Of a stretch of DNA of 64,000 nucleotides, positions 28,242-40,246 are shown piece by piece (position 1 is the first letter of the stretch; each line of letters opens with the position of its first letter). The stretch is taken from contig NC_065531.1 of assembly GCF_020184175.1 (NCBI RefSeq), positions 23,271,213-23,335,212 of the forward strand, given 5' to 3'. The position numbers and the translations under genes are program-made. This stretch comes from Aphis gossypii (lineage: Eukaryota > Arthropoda > Insecta > Hemiptera > Aphididae). A model generated the notes under the pieces. The model was not told the DNA's origin. It saw only the letters and a list, made by a program, of their open reading frames with translations, and searched no databases.

Positions 28242-28859
28242 ACTATTACTTTAAATTAATTAAAAGGTTTATCAATAATAATTACAAAAAAATATAAATG
28301 AACTACAATAAAAATACCGATTTTAAATTGATATTATCATTCAGAAATATTCCATCTTTAATTTTTTGTAGTTATATACAGCCATAGAGGTACATTTAAA
28401 TGTAATTAATAATAAATTATTTATATATAATATATATATTGTATTTAGTAGGTATCTAACGAATTTTTAATACCTTTTTATATTTGTTTGGTTCTTTAAT
28501 CCATATTGCATTTGACTATATAAATATATTATGTGCGTAAGAAACAATAGAAATTATTCTGCATTATGCATTTATTTCTGTGTATTATTGCAGTAGTAAT
28601 GCAAGCAATACGCTAATATAACGCATAAATGTATATTATAATTTCATAATAACAAACATAATTATTTTATATTTTGGCGGTACTACTGGTACTAGTTATT
28701 GGCATTTGGCATTGTTTTCTACTTGACGTCGCATAATAATCGAAATTTCCAACATCAATTAAGTTCTATTTCAGTTCTATACTAAGAATATTTTAATATT
28801 ATATAATGTGTATATTATTATACTTTTGCAAATATTATATCGTCTAAAAAAAAAAAAAA

Positions 28860-29427
28860 CAACCGGTGTAGCGGCACCGGGCTTATCGACCCGAACTCCG
28901 ACGAAACACATCAGCTGTTTCGCGAGCAGTAGCCACCCTTTAACAGCGGTTGTAGAGTTGATATTTTTCCACGACCATGTGTTCTCTGGCGGGCCTTGCA
29001 CTGATCCGTCTATCGTCGTCGTCGTCGCCACCGTCGCCGTCGTCTGCGCGAAACACGATTTTACGGTCGTTACGGCGATTGCCGTACGGGCTGTACGTAG
29101 TCGTAAGCGCCCGTTCGTCGCGGAAACGTTCGCGAGGCACCAACACCGCACGCTCTTACGCCCTAATAATAAAGAATTAATAATATTAATACCGTTATTA
29201 TTACAATAATATTACCGTTTACTTACTGTCATATAAACATATATAATATAACATACATAATACTGGCGGTTAGCACTCACTGCCAGTGCCAGTCGTGATT
29301 TCGGCAAAAAGTCTGTAGAACGATATTATTGTTGACATGCGACACGACAGAGACTATTATTATACGACAGCGCTGCTACCGCGGCTCTCGTTTTACCGGG
29401 TACGATGACGACAACGACGAACATAAC
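28860..29427 (+). promoter_or_regulatory. CpG-rich island, probable promoter and first exon of an unidentified transcript
   Basis: The block contains many CpGs, including a run of TCG and GTCGCC triplets at about 29010-29045, in sharp contrast to flanking AT-rich DNA. On the plus strand a strong donor-like GTGAGTACG starts at 29428. Just before it lies ATG (29405) followed by ACG ACA ACG ACG AAC ATA AC, a possible seven-codon coding start in phase 2. A second donor-like GTAAGC lies at 29103. Joining phase 2 to the RGS exon at 38438 gives an immediate stop, so it would not encode part of the RGS protein. The overlapping ORFs on both strands are low-complexity and unrecognised. Confidence 0.45.
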
Positions 29428-29641
29428 GTGAGTACGTGGTTGAATTTATATTTCGTAATAAATATAACACAGTATGTGACTATACTAAAATATTATTACA
29501 TGCTCTACCCATTTATCGTTGATGTTCGATTATAAATTCGTTGTACTACATCCGTATCGTTTGTACCTATTACTGTGATGATAATGTATAATGTAGACGA
29601 CGAGTTCCTTAGGGGTGACAATTTAATAGCAGTGGCACTAA

Positions 29642-29730
29642 GGTTAGGACCACACTATGCGTTTTGTCGGTTCGACCGCAACGTATATTTATGCGGTCGC
29701 ACCGACAAAACGCATAGTGTGATCCTAGCC
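29642..29730. mobile_element. Snap-back MITE with 39-bp arms and TAA flanks
   Basis: The left arm 29642-29680 begins GGTTAGGACCACACTATGCG and the right arm 29692-29730 is its inverted copy with three mismatches. The loop is 11 bases. TAA at 29639-29641 and 29731-29733 flanks it, fitting the 3-bp TWA target duplication of PIF/Harbinger elements. It can form a hairpin of nearly 40 bp if transcribed. Superfamily assignment is tentative. Confidence 0.75.
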
Positions 29731-29733
29731 TAA

Positions 29734-31998
29734 GTGACTTTTTAAGAATTTTTCGAGGAATTTTTGTTCATGTTTGCCGTTTTTTTCTAAAAACTACCCC
29801 CGTCACTACCATAGAACATAACGTAATTACTGCTACTGTATATGATAACAATAACATGATATCAGTGTTTACAGCCTTAATCTGCGGCGTGTCTCAATTA
29901 TAAATTTAACTACATCAGACCTATAATATTATATTATACATCCACCTTGTTCGCATGTATAGGTATTACCACATAGTATGAGGAAGTGCACCACTGGAGT
30001 TTGGAAACGTCTTAATCATTATTGCAATTATTTTGTGTCCTAGGTGCCTGTGTGCGTGATAATCAATGGCTAACAAGGTTAAACGATTATTTTTGGGGGG
30101 AGCTACAGGCCCAGGGGTGGACTGGGAAGGGTCTAGCCACTTTAGCCCACTATTCTAAGTTCATTAGACTCCCATCTTACTAAAAGGCTTAGCCCCCTAA
30201 ATTAAATTAAATAGTTACTCTTATTATCCTTATGGGCTTTTATACACTTTACGGCGTTGGGTATTTACTATTTATTTATAAATACGTTGTTATTTATGGA
30301 ATATAACCTCCGATAAGACGATAATGTTTTTGTGAAATAAAATATTTTAATTGTTTTGTTTATACATGTCTATAACAGTATGTAAATTATTATAGTTGGA
30401 AAGTCAGTTGTGTAATCTGAAAAATAGTGAAATTTTTTTTTGATTTACCTAATATATAACTAACAATCTACCTTTGAAAATGGTTCAAAAAATAAAAAAA
30501 ACTACTTAAAAATTCTAAAATACCTATTTCATAGATTTAATTATTTTTATTTTATAATATAGAGAAAAAAAATCGATTGAATTTTAAATGTATGAAAGAA
30601 ACATTTATTTTAAAAAATACAGCTTAATATTAAATGTAAAATTGTATGGTTTTCACACTTTGATAACTATTTTTATAATTAAATAGATTATACCCACTAC
30701 TCGTTGATACTTTATGTTAGATTTTTTATTGACATATGACTAATACGCAGTGTCTCGAGCACGACAACGTAATGAGAGTTAGGATTGTGATATTGGACTG
30801 ACCAAAACATAAATATTATACTATATTTATACTCACTTGAAACACTTTTGGATATACCTGATTTTTTAATTTCGGCAACATTATATCAGTAGTTCGGAAA
30901 TGTTCTATTAATCTAGGTAAATACAAATATCGTATTTTTTTTGTTGTGCAAATTAATAATAAGTACTTATTTATCTGTAAATTACTTATCAATTACACTA
31001 TTATTTGGCACAAACCTCTCGGGATGCAACTTACCAAATATTTTGGCAGTGGCTCTTTGACTTTTATTATTTTCAAAACGAATAAACACCATTTTTATAT
31101 ACTTAGGATTCAAAAGTAGTAAATTTAATTTTATTAAATTTAAATTTTTGATAAAAATCAAAAAAAAAAATAGGTTTTTTTATTATTCTTATTTTTTTTT
31201 TTTTTTTTAGACCATTGTAAAAGTAAACTATTTGTTATGTGCATCGTATTACATTGGAAAAATTTCACTATAATATCTGCATTATATTTTGAATTACAGC
31301 TAGTTACTTACTTTTCAATTAATTTATATACTCTATGCATAGCTCTATACTTATTATAGTTTATGTTAATATTTTTGTACCTAACTATTGTGTTTATGTG
31401 ACTATTTGTAGTTTGTAACGGGCAACGGTCGCTACCGTCCAATATAATAATATTATATTACTATATAACATAAAACAAAAATAAAAAAAGGACAAATATC
31501 AAATTATAGGTATCTTAATCTATTACCGGATCATTGTGCAATGGAATAATGGCACACCCGGGCTTGTCCGTTACTGGCTATACTGCTATAGCAATTTACC
31601 ATCATGGCGTGTAATGCCCAAAAGATTCCGTACAAATGCATGTACGTCCGGGTTCGATTCAATCAAGCTTAAAATACAATTTGAATTTTTTTTTATAAAT
31701 ACGATGGTCGTATAACATCATGTTAAATTTAATTTGGAGCTTGTATTATTATAAATTAATATTTCATTAAAATTAATTATTTTTAATTTATATATACTTA
31801 ATTTTACTGTTAAAAATATAAACCAACTATTAAAAAAAAATTAACCGGAAAATTAACTGACACGACTGTCATTACTAGATTTCTACATATTATACGTAAC
31901 TGATGAAAATACAATTATTATAAAAATATTTTAATTAATTAATTTTATTAAGTATAAGCTTAATTATCAATTTTACTGTTTAAAATACATAATAATGG
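29734..31998. other. Intergenic sequence with repeat debris
   Basis: No gene was seen. GC-richer transposon-like debris lies at 30095-30200 (GGGGTGGACTGGG). A T run occupies about 31192-31210. The short segment 31545-31670 is less AT-rich and has a TTCGATT motif but does not fold into a tRNA. Confidence 0.5.
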
Positions 31999-32046
31999 CA
32001 TAGATTAAATATACTAGTATATTGTAACTAGTATATTTAATCTATG
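31999..32046. repeat. 48-bp perfect hairpin flanked by 7-bp direct repeats
   Basis: CATAGATTAAATATACTAGT (31999-32018) pairs perfectly with 32027-32046 around an 8-base loop (ATATTGTA). Identical ATAATGG heptamers flank it at 31992-31998 and 32047-32053, which looks like a target-site duplication. This suggests a very small inserted palindrome. It carries no coding sequence. Confidence 0.75.
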
Positions 32047-32409
32047 ATAATGGTCAGTTACAGCGGATACGTATTATATTACAGATGTAGTAATAATATG
32101 AACGCAAAAATAGAAAATACAATCATAAGAAAGATTTATTATTTTTCTTACTATTTTTGTTCAAGCACAAAACTAACAAGAAAATTATATTTTAAAATAA
32201 ATAATATAACACATGAAAATAATTGGTTTTAAAATATTGGCAAGATCACAAGATAAATATTAATTAAAACTAAATTTATTTCCAAATCTAATTATTCTTC
32301 TGACTTTTGTCCTACTTACGTTTTACAGTTATTATTTATTGTGTAAAATGTAATAACTTATATAAATTATAATGTAATAAGTATATATATCTATTAATAG
32401 TTATGCTAT

Positions 32410-33000
32410 TGTTTTTTATTTTTTTATTTTATTATTATTAGAAAATTTACAAATTTATACTAAAGTAAAATAGAAGGTGATATAACAATAAAAAATAAAT
32501 TAAATGGGTTTAGACGACCAGCATTTCTAACTAGGGTTTTTTTATGTCACTACTTATTAAGAGATCTCTGGACCTAAGAAATATGGAGAATAATTGTTTG
32601 ATTAAACTGTGTGAGTTTAATTTAGAATGAATTTAGTGTAATGAGATTTGGCCAGTTTGTTTGGTAAAGTAGTTTTAGTAGAAATTTTTATTTGTTTTAT
32701 ACTAAGGGGCAAAGGTTATTTAAAGTTGACATACATATTGGAAGTCCAAGTCTTGCAAGATTATAGTATTAGACGATTTGGCAGTTCCCCAAAGTTGTAT
32801 TCCGTATAATCAGGCTGGGCGAATTATCGACTTGTATATTATGTTAATTTATTTTGTTAGAGACATTTTGGATCTTAAAAAAGGCTTTAGAAGATAGAGT
32901 GCAGTTTCGTATTGACTGATTTGTATATTGTTTTTATATGTGTGATATCTATTAAAATAAGTATTGCTTGTCAAAATTTAACTCAAAATATTTTACTTTA
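32410..33000 (-). mobile_element. Degenerate LINE (jockey-like) 3' fragment
   Basis: On the minus strand 32752-32820 reads LYGIQLWGTAKSSNTIILQ, a motif found downstream of the reverse transcriptase in jockey-like LINE ORF2 proteins. Further downstream in shifted frames are LDLPICMSTL and, near the end, VRNAGRLN. Multiple stops show it is dead. T-rich plus-strand sequence at about 32411-32435 is the likely poly(A) tail. Confidence 0.7.
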
Positions 33001-33289
33001 TTAGCTGATTTAATAGTTAATACATTGTCACAGCGTTATTGGTAGGACAATACATTATTTTATTTTATAATTCTACATTTTATAATATTTCATTGAAGTA
33101 TAAGAGCGGTTATATCTATATAGATGTGCTGTGTAAAAATCCAATAAACTTAAATTATAATTATAATTTAGTTAAAGGTACGTTTATAGTTATTTTCTTA
33201 TCACTTTACCCGATTACAAGTTGACTTGTATTACTTTTACCCGCGATCCGACTTTTTAAATTATATTATATAACAGAATTGTATATACT

Positions 33290-34000
33290 CGTAGATTCTA
33301 CGAGACTCGCTGTTCATCGCCGGAATCTACGACGTTCACGATAGCCGCGTCGTCGTGCGTTTTTATTTCGGCGCCGGTCATTGTTTTGACTCGCCTGAAA
33401 TTATGAAACCAGGACACTATACGAAATGATGTGTTTTATATTTTAACGGCGTGGCAATATATTTTAGACAGCATAGGTACCACCTAGATGCAGTGTTATA
33501 TAGCTGAAACTATGCGTCTATGAGTACACGTAGTGTCGTCATTCGTCGCCGATCGTATTATAGCGTATACAGATAGCTACGCTCCCGCGGGCGTTAGTGA
33601 TTCGTAACACACGAAAACTTCGAGACGTGATACTATTCGTGGCCCGACCGGCGGCCCCGAATATAAAACGTGACCATAGCGCGCAAAGACGACGGTGTAG
33701 ACATCCGAATAGATCATTTTTTCCCCTCGTCGTCCACTATTCTCGCTATATTCTTTCCACGAGACTCGCCTAGCTATATCATCGTCGTCCGGTCGTTGTC
33801 TTCGTCGTCGTGTACAGTGTACCTACGCGTACAAAACACGATGGACCGATAAAATATATTATTATGCGCACGTCTAAACAAATATAAAGTAACGATTGTA
33901 ACGTATTATAGCGCTCTTCATTCGAGCTTCTTCTTTTGGGCATTGAACAATGTCGTGTGGCGATGTACTACGACGGCGGACGACGCCGAAACCGCCGCCG
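33290..34000 (+). promoter_or_regulatory. CpG-rich promoter region and probable noncoding first exon of the RGS gene
   Basis: This block is dense in CpG (GATAGCCGCGTCGTCGTGCG at 33341; CGACGGCGGACGACGCCG at 33971) and ends at a textbook plus-strand donor, GCCGCCG then GTAAGTG at 34001. The next plus-strand exon with an acceptor and coding sequence is the RGS exon at 38438, so a 4437-bp intron is inferred. Within the exon an ATG at 33950 opens 17 codons to the donor (MSCGDVLRRRTTPKPPP). No transcript evidence is available, and the exon could belong to another gene. Confidence 0.5.
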
Positions 34001-37000
34001 GTAAGTGCCGAACCGTGAAGGCAATGCCATGCCAGTAGTATAGACGTGTACACCCTACCTAAACTATAGAGACGTACAAGACTCGCGCACGAATATAATA
34101 ATATTAATGTTATATACTTATATAGTTGCATAGTTATATGTATACCATATATACATTATACCTTACCTTCGCGTTTGTTCGGAAACGAAAAAAAAATGAC
34201 TGAGCGAAATAGAGTAATGCGGTCGAAATTAGAGCGACGGTTTTCTATCCGAACAATGCCTAATTACAATAATAACATACAGGTGGATTCGAAATACACG
34301 GCACGCACTTGTGCACCGCGCACTTTATATAATAATATTATAAGAACGATTGTTTTAACGCGAACATACTCATTTTCTGAGCTGTCGTTGTGTGGCATAA
34401 TTTAAGTCTTCTATATTAACAGTACCAAGACGTAGGTACTTAAACGTTTTCAGATTAAGGTTTTCTATTTTTGATCGTTTTGATATCACTTTTTTGCCCA
34501 GTAGGTCGCCCCCTCTATTTGGATCTAAGTTATAATTTAAATATATCAATACAATTATCATGCATTAGCCGTTATTCTTATAAAATAAAAATAAAATTCC
34601 AGTGCCGGTTCACTAGGTATAAATAAATAAAATTGAAAATGAGTTTGATAGTATGTTACGTTTAATTATTGCATATTACTTATACTTAATACTAATATAT
34701 ATGTATGTTCAACGAATAACAACGAATAAAATTGTAGTATTAAATAACTGATTTATTTCTACCATTTGAACAAGAAAATAAATCATTATTTTTTATTGAC
34801 TCTTATTGAAACGTATTATTTTTGTATCTTAAGATATTAATTTCAATCTAAAAACTATAATTTTCTATGAATAAAAATTGTAGAAGTTAGATAAAAAATA
34901 TAACTAATCAAAATTTTAAATTCGATTTGTTCGACCCACCCCGATTTGGTAGTAAAGGGTTGCCGCTTGTTCCATCTCACTCCTAGATCATTTACTATAA
35001 ATGTAAGTAATAACGTTTAACTTGGGAAATAAGTAAACCATATTATGTTATTTATTTGTATAGGTAACTATAGGTTAGGATTATAATGGCTAATATTATG
35101 TTATGTATACCTACATTATAGAACCATATTAACTCATTTAAAAAAGTATTTAAGCTAACGTCCAAGTTATGCTATTGCAGATAGGTGATTGCTGATTTTG
35201 ATGAAAGAATCACTCTGTATGTAAGACACTATTCAAATTATTCATATACATAATATAGTATTATAAAATATAATATAACAATAATTTCACATAGCACCTG
35301 ACCCGTATACGTATTCTGATGTTCGATACTTCTGAAGCAGGTGAATCGTATCGCGTATACAATAATATAATATTGTTTGTTTTATTGCTCGACAATAAAT
35401 TATAGGATTTGTATTGCGATGCCGTTCGAGTGGTTCGATAATGATTTTTTGGTCACACCGTTATTGTGCTGTTCTCTGATTTTATATATTTAAGTGATCT
35501 TCGTCACTACACTACGACAAACCGCTGGGCGCTGATGACTATACCTACTTAAAATACAATAGTTACAACAGTTAACAATAGTTATCTCGTATAAATTAGT
35601 ATAAAAACTACAAATTATTCATCGGTTGTAATTGTTGTTCATATAGAAGTACATAACATGTGTGTCGTTGTTTTGAATTATCACTGTTTTCAGTTTCATA
35701 ATTTAACCTGACATAATTTTTTATAATTTTAACATATACTTAGATGCAATAATTATAGATATATTATAAATTATAATATATTATTTATCTTATTAATACC
35801 TAACTGTGTACCTAGTATTCGATCGTCTCACAAAGGAAGATTTTTCTCGCGTTTTTTGCTCCAAATTCGGTCAAATGACGAATTCGTGGGATATGTAAAT
35901 GCAGTACCTACCAACATTGATTACAGAGTAATAGAGTATAGACTATAATCAATAATAATGATATATAAAAATATAAAATCAATGCTTCTAATATAGGTAC
36001 TATATTCCGTTTTTGTATACAGACATTTTATATCGAGTTATTTCTTTACAACATTCATACTTCAACAAGTTAGAATACATATTATTTTCTCCAAGACGAT
36101 TGCCTTGAGTTAGAAATGTATTATTTTATAAAATGAAATATCTAGATACATAACATTTGGTTAAATCAACATTTTATATCATGTCATAAAGTTTTTTACA
36201 TTTTTAATAACAATAACATTTTTAATTATACTGCTATATGATACAAGTATAAAATATATAGCTAAATGAGTCAATATTATATTATTATTTACTTCAAAAA
36301 TATTCTCACAAACTGATTATATTATATGAACTCAATATTAAAGTCAATGTGAAACTTGAATTATAGATCTGAGTCTGGTTACGGTAACCTAACCAAAACG
36401 CGGTCTACCGAAAATAACATATACCTACATTATAGTTGAAAATGTTCTTCCGCTGTTATGATTAGTCTATGTGTACTTATTTGTGGTATACAATAAAAAA
36501 TTTAAAATACTCTCTTAAATTAAACTAATATATTATGACGTTAAAACGTTATTATTATTATATCTAAACTATTATTATAAAGAGATAAAGTATGTGAGTT
36601 TGTAGTAGGGGGTAATCTCTGGATCTACTGAACCTATTTTGAAAATTATTTTACCATTAGAAAGCCACATTATTTGTGAATGTTATAGGCTATATATTAA
36701 CCCAAAAAATGAAAAGACTTTTTCGTAGTAGTCAGATTTGCATAGTAACTTGGAGAAAAAACAGTCGAATGAAAACGTTTCGTACGAACGCTGCCTTATA
36801 ACGATGAGAGATATGTAATTGAGTTCTAGAAAAAAGTTGTCAAGTTTGATAATACAGTATAAATCGAAATACTTTTATTTTTATCATAGAAAACTGATTT
36901 TAAATGTAGGTAAATTATTTTTCAGAACCGTTCACTACGATGTAACATTTTTAAAATCCCGCCACTGATTGTATTTATATTTTACGATATGAACGTGAAT

Positions 37001-38437
37001 TTTGAGAACGGAAATGTTATGTGATATCAGACTGCTGCAGCAAAGTACACAAATAAAGAACACTGATAGAGGATTATGACTTACGGTGAATAGATCCTCC
37101 CTCCAATAGATCAATATCTATGTACATAAAACCCATATATAGAATATTACATCCGTAATGATAAATAACATAGATGACACACGTTTATAATCATTTTGAT
37201 CAATATACACCATAATATAGTTTATACCTAAAATAGAATGTACATAATTTCAATTAATATTTTTGGAATGGGGAAGAGTACAGCCCCAGCACCTTTACGT
37301 TGCATCAATGAACCTAATTTAACTTATAAAATAATGAATTAATAGTTTGTATCATTTTTCTATTTTAAATGCCAAAGGAATTATTATACTTAAATGTTTA
37401 TCTACTTTAAAAATCAGTTAATTTTTTTTAATGTGAACCTAGTTTTAAAAAACTTGTTAATTTAAATATAAAAAGATACATGACCTAAATACTCAATATT
37501 GGAAATTTTTTTATTATTTTTATCTATTGAAAATTAGATAATAATTCGAATTCCATTATGTGTACAAACATACTAACTATAAAATACAAAATTACTGATA
37601 TTAAATATTTTATTAGTATTAAATTGGCAATAATAGCAATATCAATATTACAATTTAATTATAGATTATTAACTTAAGGTACCTACGTATAACTAGGTAT
37701 TTATGACATCCAATAAAATAGTATAGGTAAATAAATATTTTTTTTTACGTTTTGCAGTCGTATTTATAAATAATATATAGATAAAAATGATGAGGAATAA
37801 ATTACTAACTAATTAGATAATAGCCCTAAGGTATAAGTTATGAAATATATGTATGTACATCTTATATAAACAAATAAAAATAAAACGATAGTCCTAGTTG
37901 TTGTGACGGGTTTTAAAGTTTAAAACATCTACCATATCAACCAAACATTCAGCTTACTAGTTACTAATAGTTATACCTACCTGTTTTTGAAATTAGAAGG
38001 TTGTATAAATGTGCATTAAAAATATTAAATTATTTAATTAAAAAAAAAAATTTATATTTTTTACCGTGTGAGAATTTCTTCGGTTTAGTTGTCCGTTCGG
38101 AGAGTTATTGGTGTAATTAACTGCTTATATTTTTTTTTGCCAATGAACAAAATATATTTCTAACTAGTATTGATGTTTGTCAGTTATCAGTAAATATATT
38201 AAATATTATTCTTCAAATAAATAATAATACGTGACCTCAACCGCGCGCTTGATCGTTAACATACATTTTTAAATTTCAATAGTGTAAATGGAATTGAAAC
38301 GGTTTTAACGATGTCTAAATTTCAAATCTATGTATAAATGATCGATTCATATGAGTAAACAGGGATCTAATTTAAGTTCCTACTAAATAATAGTTTTTAC
38401 TTACTTTAAATAATATCATTTTGTTTCTAATTTTCAG
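34001..38437 (+). other. Presumed intron 1 of the RGS gene
   Basis: AT-rich, without recognisable coding exons. A lone repeat end resembling the 1674-2262 element is at about 35150-35222. Sequence at about 36598-36820 (GGTAATCTCTGGATCTACTG and following) looks like part of a dispersed insect repeat, judged only from memory of such sequence. The acceptor TTTTCAG ends at 38437. Confidence 0.45.
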
Positions 38438-38463
38438 GTAATTGTTTTACAAACTGGGTCGTA

Positions 38464-39908
38464 ATGAGTTGCGTTCCTTGCGTAGATCCATGTAATTCTG
38501 TTTCCAAAGATGATTTGGACAGGTGGACGAACAGTCTTAAACACGTTTTGGCCAATCAAGCCGCCATGAAAATGTTCGGAGACTATTTGCATGCATGCAA
38601 ATTGGATTCTGCGGATATTTTGGAGTTGTGGAAAATGTGCGACGATCTGTTGCGCTACGTACATCACAAACAGATTGAAAAGTAAGCATGTCACGAATCT
38701 ATTCGATTGTTTTTCCATAGGCAATCTGCTAACTGCTTATCCGCCACATCCGTGGGGGAGGCTTAACATATTTTTTATTTTATCCATTAGTATAAACACA
38801 CATTTTTAGATGTATAACGTCTAGTGTGGCTTGATTACGTTTTGAGGAAGCTTAAGTCCCCCAATACCCAATATGCAATAACAACATAACGTCAAAGGTT
38901 TAAACTACTGGTTGACGGTTGCTTAAAAGTATATCGGACTCGTTTCAATAATTATGTATTATATAATGTAATAATACTTTTTGAGGTTTTAAAATTACTT
39001 CTAATAGCTTAACTGTGGTCTGTGATCAATAATTGATCAAGGTGATTAAACACACACTAAACTAAAGGAATATTGCCTATTTTAAACCCCTTAAAACCGA
39101 TGTTATTTAGTATATTAGTCATGTCTATAATCACCTAAACTAAAATTTCTCCTCAATCTTTATCATCAATACCAGGTTTGGTTATGGTTATGCTGTTTTA
39201 TTGTCCGACGTTAAAAGGAAATCTTATCTTAAGACGTCTCACATCCCTATTTAAAGGGGCTTTAAATAGGCAACTTAAAAACAAATTTTTAAGTAAAAGG
39301 GATATTTAATAAACCACAATATAAAAATAATTTTCTAAGAAAACTCGGCGAGTGAATTATATACTCATTGGTATTGATATTTAACTACAATGAAATTCGC
39401 GATACGTTCAAATACCTTAACCAAATTTTAAGCAAGTAGGTAGGTACTTACAAATCCCTTTTTTGTCGACGAAAGTATCAGGTATAAACAAATTCTTGTT
39501 TCAATGTGACGAAATTCAGTACTATTATAGTACTGTTTCTATTAACTATACCAAAACAATATAGGTATTACACAATTCAAGTATAATTTTTACCTTACAT
39601 TAACACCAGATTTTTATTTAAATTTATGGAAATGATGGACGAGTTGTTTGTATTGATTATGCATTTGACATTTCAGCGAATCGTCAAAAATTAAAAATGA
39701 TTACATCGCTATAGTTGAATGCGCCAGCGATGTGGAAGGATTGACGGAACACCAGTTGCGCCGGTTGGAGGAAACTAAAAGCAGTGGATCGAAGAAGATA
39801 TTAGCCCGCGTCGAGAAACTACGTCAAACGGCTTATGAACTCATGCAGCATGACTATGGATTGTTTAGAAAAAAATTGTTAAAAGATCACAAAATCGCGA
39901 AAAAATAA
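38464..39908 (+). CDS. Small single-domain RGS protein, axin-like and divergent
   Basis: Two coding exons, 38464-38681 and 39677-39908, joined in phase 2, encode 149 aa. Nearly the whole protein is one RGS-type helical bundle. LDRWTNSLKHVLANQ then MFGDYLHACKLDSADILELW, around residues 18-57, matches the opening helices in axin-type RGS domains (RWA.SL..LL....G..LF..FL...... D.L.FW..C). VEKLRQTAYELMQHDYGLFR near 120-139 matches the closing (FD.AQ..I...M....Y..FL). The conserved Glu-Asn before the FW motif, which touch G-alpha in classical RGS proteins, read as Ala-Asp-Ile here, so GTPase-accelerating activity is doubtful. There is no DIX domain, membrane anchor or presequence. A 5' acceptor at 38437 implies an upstream exon, likely the one ending at 34000. 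It converges on TIM14, 338 bp apart. The family assignment is by eye, and the function is unknown. Confidence 0.75.
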
Positions 39909-40246
39909 CGTTTTTGTTTGAATCGAAATATTATTATTACGTATGTCTAAGGCGTTTATTTTTTGTTGTATAATTTATTTGAAGTACAAAATACATGTTC
40001 ATTTAATATTATTAATGTATACATTGCATTATGAAACATGTTATTTCATCGGTACGTGATAAATTTAGGATAGAAAAATTTTCAGGAAAACAGGAAAAAA
40101 TAATTATAATAACACGAGACCTATTAATATTTAAGTCTGTGCACAAAAAAATGGAATATTCACAATATAAAAGTTACCGATAAAAATGATAATATATTAT
40201 ATTTTTATACATTCACATATTTACACTACAATTCGGTGGACGATGT

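Noticed and set aside
28777..29209. Several overlapping ORFs of 67-133 codons on both strands in the CpG-rich island
   Set aside because: They owe their length to GC-rich triplet repeats (TCG, GTC); translations are low-complexity and mutually overlapping, so none is convincing as a full gene.
31600..31670. Possible tRNA suggested by GGGTTCGATTC
   Set aside because: The bases around the TTCGATT loop do not pair into a T stem, and no cloverleaf could be drawn.
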